Source of the DNA: Pseudomonas bijieensis
GTDB taxonomy: Bacteria; Pseudomonadota; Gammaproteobacteria; Pseudomonadales; Pseudomonadaceae
Assembly (NCBI RefSeq): GCF_013347965.1
Contig: NZ_CP048810.1
Location: forward strand, 372,001-436,000
DNA length: 64,000 bases
Direction of reading: 5' to 3'
The translations under genes were made by a program, and so were the position numbers. Below are positions 59,551 through 64,000 of the stretch, one piece after another; position 1 is the first letter of the stretch; the number at the start of each line of letters is the position of its first letter. A model generated the notes under the pieces. It ran no database searches and was not told where the DNA came from. It saw nothing but the letters and a program-made list of their open reading frames with translations.

Positions 59551-60738
59551 ATGAAAACCGTCCCGCCCGTTCACCGCATTGCGCTCCTGTTCAACGGCAG
59601 CAAGATCTACGACCGCGGCATCATCAGTGGCATCGGCAACTACCTGAGCAGCACGCGCGCGTCCTGGGACTTGTTCCTCGAAGAAGATTTTCTCTGCCGC
59701 TTGAAAGGCATCGAGCGCTGGCAAGGTGACGGGATCATTGCCGACTTCGACGACCCGCTGATTGGCGAGGCGCTGGCCGGGATCAAGCTGCCGGTGGTGG
59801 CGGTGGGTGGTTCGTATCAGGATGAACGCGCTTATCCGAAGGGCATTCCCTATGTCGCCACCGACAACGAAGCGTTGATGAAGTTGGCCTACGAGCACCT
59901 GGTCGAGGCCGGGTTGACCCGTTTTGCCTGTTTCAGCCTGCCTGAAGCACAAGCCAATCGCTGGGCCCAGGAACGGGAAAAGGCCTTTCGCCGGCTGATG
60001 CAGCGCGATGGCCTGCACGCCGAGGTCTATCGCGGCATGGGCACCAGCGCACCGCTCTGGGACAGCGCCGTCGAACAGCAGATCGCCTGGCTGCAAAGCC
60101 TGCCCAAACCCATCGGCATCATCGCCGTCAGCGACGCGCGCGCCCGGCAGCTGCTGCAAGCCTGCCTGACCGCCGGGATCGCCGTGCCCGAGCAAGTGGC
60201 GTTGATCGGCATCGACAACGACCCGCTGACCCGCAGCCTGACGCGGGTGCCGCTGAGTTCGGTGATCCAAGGCACCGAAACCATGGGCCGCACCGCCGCG
60301 CGCCTGCTCCATCAAATGCTGCACGGCATGCCGTCCACGGGCACACAGATTCTGATACCGCCTGATGCGATCAATGTGCAGGTTTCGAGCCTGCACCAGC
60401 CGTTGGGCAACCCTTATGTGATGCAGGCAATGCTCTTCATCCGCCAATACGCCTGCCAGGGCATCAAGACTGCCCAGGTGGCGGCCTATGTGGGCGTGTC
60501 GCGTTCATCGCTGGAATCGCACTTTCGCAAGGAGCGCGGCTGTAGCGTCCACGACGAAATCCTGCGCTTCAAACTGGCCGCTGCCGCCAACGGACTGGAA
60601 AACACCAACTCGCCGATTGCCGACATTGCCCAGAATTGTGGCTTCAAATCGGCGCAGTACCTGCATACGGTGTTTCGCCGTGAGTTCGGCTGCACGCCTC
60701 GGGAATATCAGCAGGGAGCCAATACGGCCACTCACTGA
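59551..60738 (+). CDS. xylR: Xylose operon activator XylR
   Basis: A 395-residue regulator: N-terminal LacI-type sugar-binding domain (HRIALLFNGSKIYDRGIISGIGNYL, then VALIGIDNDPL) and C-terminal AraC-type double HTH (IKTAQVAAYVGVSRSSLESHF and SPIADIAQNCGFKSAQYLHTVFRREFGCTPREY). This domain pair is specific to XylR. It is divergent from xylA and presumably activates xylA and xylFGH when xylose is bound. Confidence 0.95.
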   Translation: MKTVPPVHRIALLFNGSKIYDRGIISGIGNYLSSTRASWDLFLEEDFLCRLKGIERWQGDGIIADFDDPLIGEALAGIKLPVVAVGGSYQDERAYPKGIPYVATDNEALMKLAYEHLVEAGLTRFACFSLPEAQANRWAQEREKAFRRLMQRDGLHAEVYRGMGTSAPLWDSAVEQQIAWLQSLPKPIGIIAVSDARARQLLQACLTAGIAVPEQVALIGIDNDPLTRSLTRVPLSSVIQGTETMGRTAARLLHQMLHGMPSTGTQILIPPDAINVQVSSLHQPLGNPYVMQAMLFIRQYACQGIKTAQVAAYVGVSRSSLESHFRKERGCSVHDEILRFKLAAAANGLENTNSPIADIAQNCGFKSAQYLHTVFRREFGCTPREYQQGANTATH

Positions 60739-60756
60739 CCCACGGCCGAACCGCTC

Positions 60757-60890
60757 TTGTGGCGAGGGGATTTATCCCCGCTGGGGCGCGAAGCGGCCCT
60801 GAAACCTGGCAGCCTGGTGTGTCAGGTTGATTGAGTGGATAACATTGGAGCTGCTGCGCAGCCCAACGGGGATAAATCCCCTCGCCACAA
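60757..60890. repeat. 134-bp repeat with inverted ends, copy 3 (inverted)
   Basis: Same outer ends as the copies at 51516 and 52236, but the internal halves are exchanged: GCTGGGGCGCGAAGCGGCC stands at the left and GCTGCTGCGCAGCCCAACG at the right, so this copy is in reverse orientation. It follows xylR and could terminate or stabilise its message. Confidence 0.88.
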
Positions 60891-60982
60891 AGGCACGGTG
60901 AGCCACCGCCACAAGGGGTACACCATCGAGTCTTCCTTGTGGCAAGGTTGCTGGCTTCATCGAATATTTAGGGAAGGATTGA

Positions 60983-62110
60983 ATGACGCTCAGGGTGATG
61001 GTGGTCGGCGGGTATGGAAACTTTGGCAGTATCGTTTCCAGGCACCTGGTGGTGATGCCAGGCGTAAAGTTGGTGATTTCAGGGCGCGACACCCAAAAAC
61101 TGCAGCGCAAAGTCGATGAGTTGAAGGCTCAATCGGGCACTGTGTGTGAAAGTTGGTGCGGCGACGCCATGGGAGCGGGTTTCAAATCTGTCCTGGGCTT
61201 GATGAACATCCAATTGGTCATCCATACCGGTGGCCCATTTCAAGGGCAAGCCTATGCCGTTGCCGAGAGCTGTATCGACGCGGGTGTGAACTACTGTGAC
61301 CTGTCCGATTCCAGAGCCTTCGTCACCGGCATTAGCGCACTCGACGCCCGGGCAAAACAGGCAGGCGTCGCGGTCCTTAGTGGTTGCAGCTCAGTGCCGA
61401 CGCTCTCGGCCGCCCTCATCGATCAGCAGCGGCATCGCTTTAAGCGTATCGACTCGATTGAGCATGGTATTTCCTCTTCGGCCAAGATGCCGGGGTTGTC
61501 CACCGTCGAAGGCGTTCTCGCCTACGCAGGCAGGCCGATCAAGCAACTGCGGGATGGCCGGGTACATGAGGTCCTGGGGTGGCAGGATCTGACGCTTCGC
61601 AGAATGCGCTATATGGGGACCCGGGTACTGGCCAATGTCGACGTGCCGGACATGGATATCTTCGCCAGCCGCTATGGTGCCCGGACCCTGAGCTTCAAGG
61701 CCGGCTCAGGCCTGAAACTCGGCGGCATTGCCAACTATCTGCTGGCCCAGGCAATGAGGATGGGGGTGGTGCGTGACCATGCCCCTTGGGCCACCAGGCT
61801 TCATCGGTGGGGGCTCTGGTTCGAACGATTTGGCGATGGCAAAAGCGCAATGTACATCGACGTCCAGGGCATCGGTGTCGATGACGAACCGCTGTCGATG
61901 AACGTGCAGCTCACCGCCATGAATGACAAGGGGCCAGAGATTCCCAGCTGCGCAGCCGTTGCCTTGGCGGCAAAAATCAGCCAAGGGTATCTGCCCGAAC
62001 CCGGTGCTCGGGCCTGCGTGGGTGAAATTACCGTCGACGAATACATGGCTGCTATCAACGACCCCGAAAACTTGAGCCTGTCCGTACACTTCTCTGACGA
62101 GCAGGGCTGA
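60983..62110 (+). CDS. Saccharopine-dehydrogenase-like NAD(P)-binding protein
   Basis: A 375-residue Rossmann protein: RVMVVGGYGNFGSIVSRHL at the start, LVIHTGGPFQGQAYAVAESCIDAGVNYCDLSDSRAFV next, and GCSSVPTLSAALID after. It belongs to the saccharopine-dehydrogenase NADP-binding family of mostly unknown oxidoreductases. GGAAGG precedes the ATG. It is followed after three bases by a DUF2269 membrane protein gene, so the two are probably cotranslated. Confidence 0.85.
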   Translation: MTLRVMVVGGYGNFGSIVSRHLVVMPGVKLVISGRDTQKLQRKVDELKAQSGTVCESWCGDAMGAGFKSVLGLMNIQLVIHTGGPFQGQAYAVAESCIDAGVNYCDLSDSRAFVTGISALDARAKQAGVAVLSGCSSVPTLSAALIDQQRHRFKRIDSIEHGISSSAKMPGLSTVEGVLAYAGRPIKQLRDGRVHEVLGWQDLTLRRMRYMGTRVLANVDVPDMDIFASRYGARTLSFKAGSGLKLGGIANYLLAQAMRMGVVRDHAPWATRLHRWGLWFERFGDGKSAMYIDVQGIGVDDEPLSMNVQLTAMNDKGPEIPSCAAVALAAKISQGYLPEPGARACVGEITVDEYMAAINDPENLSLSVHFSDEQG

Positions 62111-62113
62111 CAG

Positions 62114-62608
62114 ATGCTCTATCTTTGCCTGAAGTACCTCCACATCATTGCTGCCATTTTCCTTTTCGGCTTCGGCATGGGGTCCTACCTCTACCTGATC
62201 GCTGCCAGCCGCACCGCCAACCCTCAGGTCATTGCCCACGTGGCCAGGACAGTCGTCCAGTTCGACACTTGGATTACCACGCCTGCGGGCTTTATCCAGA
62301 TAGCGACGGGCTACCTGCTGCTGAAGCTGGCCGGACTTCCCCCGACCACGGAATGGATAATGACATCGCTGATCATTTTCCTTTGCGTAGGGGCGCTGTG
62401 GCTTCCTGTGCTGGTGCTCCAGAAGCGCTTATACGTGATGGCTTCGAGCGCAGTTGGAGACGGGCGCGCGCTCGATGATCGATACTCATCCGTGTATCAA
62501 AAGTGGTTCTGGATGGGCGTCTTTGGCTTTTTGGGGATGTTTGTCATCGTGCTGATCATGGTGACGAAGATGACGCCACGTCAGTGGATCGAGCTTCTGA
62601 CGGGCTAA
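62114..62608 (+). CDS. DUF2269-type integral membrane protein
   Basis: A 164-residue membrane protein with four hydrophobic helices (LKYLHIIAAIFLFGFGMGSYLYLI, TTPAGFIQIATGYLLL, WIMTSLIIFLCVGALWLPVLVL, WFWMGVFGFLGMFVIVLIMV). The His in KYLHIIAAI and a Thr/Pro-rich second helix are typical of DUF2269. It is paired with a saccharopine-dehydrogenase-like protein, and its stop overlaps the end of the convergent DCC gene by four bases. Confidence 0.85.
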   Translation: MLYLCLKYLHIIAAIFLFGFGMGSYLYLIAASRTANPQVIAHVARTVVQFDTWITTPAGFIQIATGYLLLKLAGLPPTTEWIMTSLIIFLCVGALWLPVLVLQKRLYVMASSAVGDGRALDDRYSSVYQKWFWMGVFGFLGMFVIVLIMVTKMTPRQWIELLTG

Positions 62609-63090
62609 GTACCGATCCGTTCCACCGGATTGATCCCAAGCGTGGGTGCCTTCAAGAAACGGCCTTCATGATCCGGGCTCGGCAAAAGGCAAACGTCGTA
62701 CTTGCCAAACAGCCGATATCGATTCAGGGCAATGCGATCATAGGCCCAATCCCGAAGCCTGCGGGGGACGTAACGCAGCAGTTTCACCGAGCGCCAGGCC
62801 CAGGGCAGTAGGGCAACGATTTCAAAAATCGCCTCCGAACGCACCCAGTAATGCCGATCTCGAACCACAGCCATGGTGTCGAACTGCTGCAAGGGCAGGC
62901 CCGCCCAGGCCAGCAGCGCTTGCCCTTCGGGTGATTGTACGGAGGCCAACCGCACGCGTCGGGCGTGGTCATGGCGGATCAGGAACTTTGCCCAGCCATT
63001 GCACAGTTTACAAACGCCGTCGAACAGGACCACTGTCTCGCCTGGCTCGAGCAAGGGCGCGGGTGAGGGGCGAGTTTGGGAGATGGGCAT
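62605..63090 (-). CDS. DCC-family (DUF393) thiol-disulfide oxidoreductase
   Basis: A 161-residue protein from the ATG at 63090. The family motif is VVLFDGVCKLCNGWAKFLIRHD (DGVCKLC), followed by LASVQSPEGQALLAWAGLP and SEAIFEIVALLPW. It is predicted as a thioredoxin-like redox protein. The longer frame to 63216 crosses into the divergent gene's start region and is less likely. Confidence 0.88.
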   Translation of the reverse strand: MPISQTRPSPAPLLEPGETVVLFDGVCKLCNGWAKFLIRHDHARRVRLASVQSPEGQALLAWAGLPLQQFDTMAVVRDRHYWVRSEAIFEIVALLPWAWRSVKLLRYVPRRLRDWAYDRIALNRYRLFGKYDVCLLPSPDHEGRFLKAPTLGINPVERIGT

Positions 63091-63202
63091 GAATGTGTGT
63101 CTACATGGCGCCTGGTTACCCGGATAATACGCGTGTTCCAGCGTCAAAGGGCGCCCCGAAGGGTTGCTCGACCATGATGATTTCAAGGGCATGATCCGAT
63201 CC

Positions 63203-64000
63203 ATGAGCGATGACACTTACACCCTGTACATGCGCTTCCAGACCCCCGATCCTGGCATCGGCCCCCGGGAGCAGGCGCCGATGCTTGCCCAGGAACAGGC
63301 CTGGGCGCGTGAGCGTGCGACCATGCATCGCTTCAGCTGGATCGAGGTGCTGGTGCCGCCGTTGTGCCTGGGTCCGGTATTGCCGGGCATCGTGTTTTTG
63401 CTGGGGCTGCTGGTCTATCAAGGATTATCCGCCTCAGGCGTCGACCTCGACCGGATCGCCGGGGCCTCCCTTGGTTGGCTCGTGCTTGCCACCTTGCTGT
63501 TCATGGCTGCGTGGATCCTGCACAACTTCCTGCGCGATAAGCGCGACCCGACCAAGCGTTATTGGCAATCGATGCCTGATCAAGGGGTGGTCGAGCTCGA
63601 ACACCATACCCTGGTCTCCGGCATCAGCCTGTGGTCCAACGACTATGATCCGGACTGCAACACCCTCATGCAGTGGTCCAACGACAAGTTGAAATGCGTG
63701 CAAGACAGCGGTGTGTCGCAGTGGATCCTGGCCAAGACGGCGGCAGGACACTGGCTGGTGCTCAAGGAGCAGTATCCGGGCGACTTCAGCTACGGGCGGG
63801 TAGGGCAAATGCCGGCACCGGACAAGCTGCTGCAACCCCAGCAGCAACTGGCGATTGCTTTCGCCCCCGGCACGAACCTGCAGCTGGGCCGGCGTTTCGA
63901 CGGTGCGCCGATGCCATTGGTGGATACGCCGTACTGGATGTCTGCCGATGAGCTCAAGCGCTTGGAAGAGGCCGCCCATCACTGGAATTTTCTACCGCCG
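63203..64000 (+). CDS. Hypothetical membrane protein (3' end outside window)
   Basis: The frame is open from the ATG at 63203 (or 63191) to the right edge, 266 codons. Two hydrophobic segments are visible (VLVPPLCLGPVLPGIVFLLGLLVYQG and LGWLVLATLLFMAAWILHNFL). A soluble part of about 150 residues follows (SGISLWSNDYDPDCNTLMQWSNDKLKCVQDSG, then HWLVLKEQYPGDFSYGRVG). I do not recognise it. The C-terminus is missing, so length and topology are open. Confidence 0.7.
   Translation, partial: MSDDTYTLYMRFQTPDPGIGPREQAPMLAQEQAWARERATMHRFSWIEVLVPPLCLGPVLPGIVFLLGLLVYQGLSASGVDLDRIAGASLGWLVLATLLFMAAWILHNFLRDKRDPTKRYWQSMPDQGVVELEHHTLVSGISLWSNDYDPDCNTLMQWSNDKLKCVQDSGVSQWILAKTAAGHWLVLKEQYPGDFSYGRVGQMPAPDKLLQPQQQLAIAFAPGTNLQLGRRFDGAPMPLVDTPYWMSADELKRLEEAAHHWNFLPP

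Overview
The window looks like chromosome of a Pseudomonas of the fluorescens group. The evidence is a GC-rich background with Pseudomonas-type codon use, inverted pairs of the REP-like unit GTGGGAGCGAGCCTGCTCGC, small Pseudomonas-type proteins (DUF2986 and DUF6124/DUF3077 types), and the kind of accessory catabolic genes expected there (xylose isomerase/XylFGH, FdsGBAD formate dehydrogenase). No tRNA, rRNA, CRISPR array, integrase or transposase was found.

Layout. 1-8.4 kb: an AraC-type regulator cut by the left edge, an exported metallo-beta-lactamase-fold hydrolase, a GntR/UTRA regulator with an MFS carrier and an amidohydrolase, an HWE-type PAS histidine kinase overlapping a receiver protein, a REP pair and a HIT protein. 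8.4-19.6 kb: a LysR regulator divergent from a nine-gene operon with two paralogous substrate-binding proteins, a GlcD-like FAD oxidoreductase, a PLP aminotransferase, two permeases, an ATPase, a cysteine-dioxygenase-like cupin and a fusion of four rhodanese domains to a Cys/Met-metabolism PLP lyase. This reads as uptake and breakdown of a sulfur-containing amino or hydroxy acid.

19.7-25.1 kb: an AT-rich minus-strand cluster unlike its flanks. It reads as an undescribed RiPP-like system: a 35-residue peptide ending in eight glycines plus Val-Ala, a nucleotidyltransferase whose C-terminus resembles a PqqD/RRE peptide-binding domain, a MATE-type exporter, a lactate/malate-dehydrogenase-like enzyme with the catalytic Asp/Arg/His conserved, an HprK-like kinase and a sulfotransferase-like protein. 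25.5-29.8 kb: an exported hypothetical protein, a LuxR-type regulator, an orphan PotF-like binding protein and a VgrG truncated after its OB-fold.

29.8-44.4 kb: mixed accessory genes. These are AraC/MFS, HxlR with a carboxymuconolactone-decarboxylase-like protein and twin palindromic operators, a RibD/DHFR-like reductase starting at TTG, an S8 protease-like protein, ArsH, a Tat-exported FAD oxidase overlapping a YiiX-like protein divergent from an XRE regulator, and an exported alpha/beta hydrolase with a cyclophilin-like protein divergent from a LysR. 44.5-49.9 kb: fdsGBAD behind a strongly structured leader. 50-54 kb: an AidA/PixA-type protein, an isochorismatase-like hydrolase behind what looks like a threonine attenuator, a DUF6124 gene with a structured leader set between two direct repeats, and an epoxide hydrolase broken by a one-base frameshift. 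54-60.7 kb: xylFGH and xylA divergent from xylR, with a REP pair between xylF and xylG. 60.8-64 kb: a third inverted copy of the 134-bp repeat, a saccharopine-dehydrogenase-like protein with a DUF2269 membrane protein, a DCC-family thiol oxidoreductase and a membrane protein cut by the right edge.
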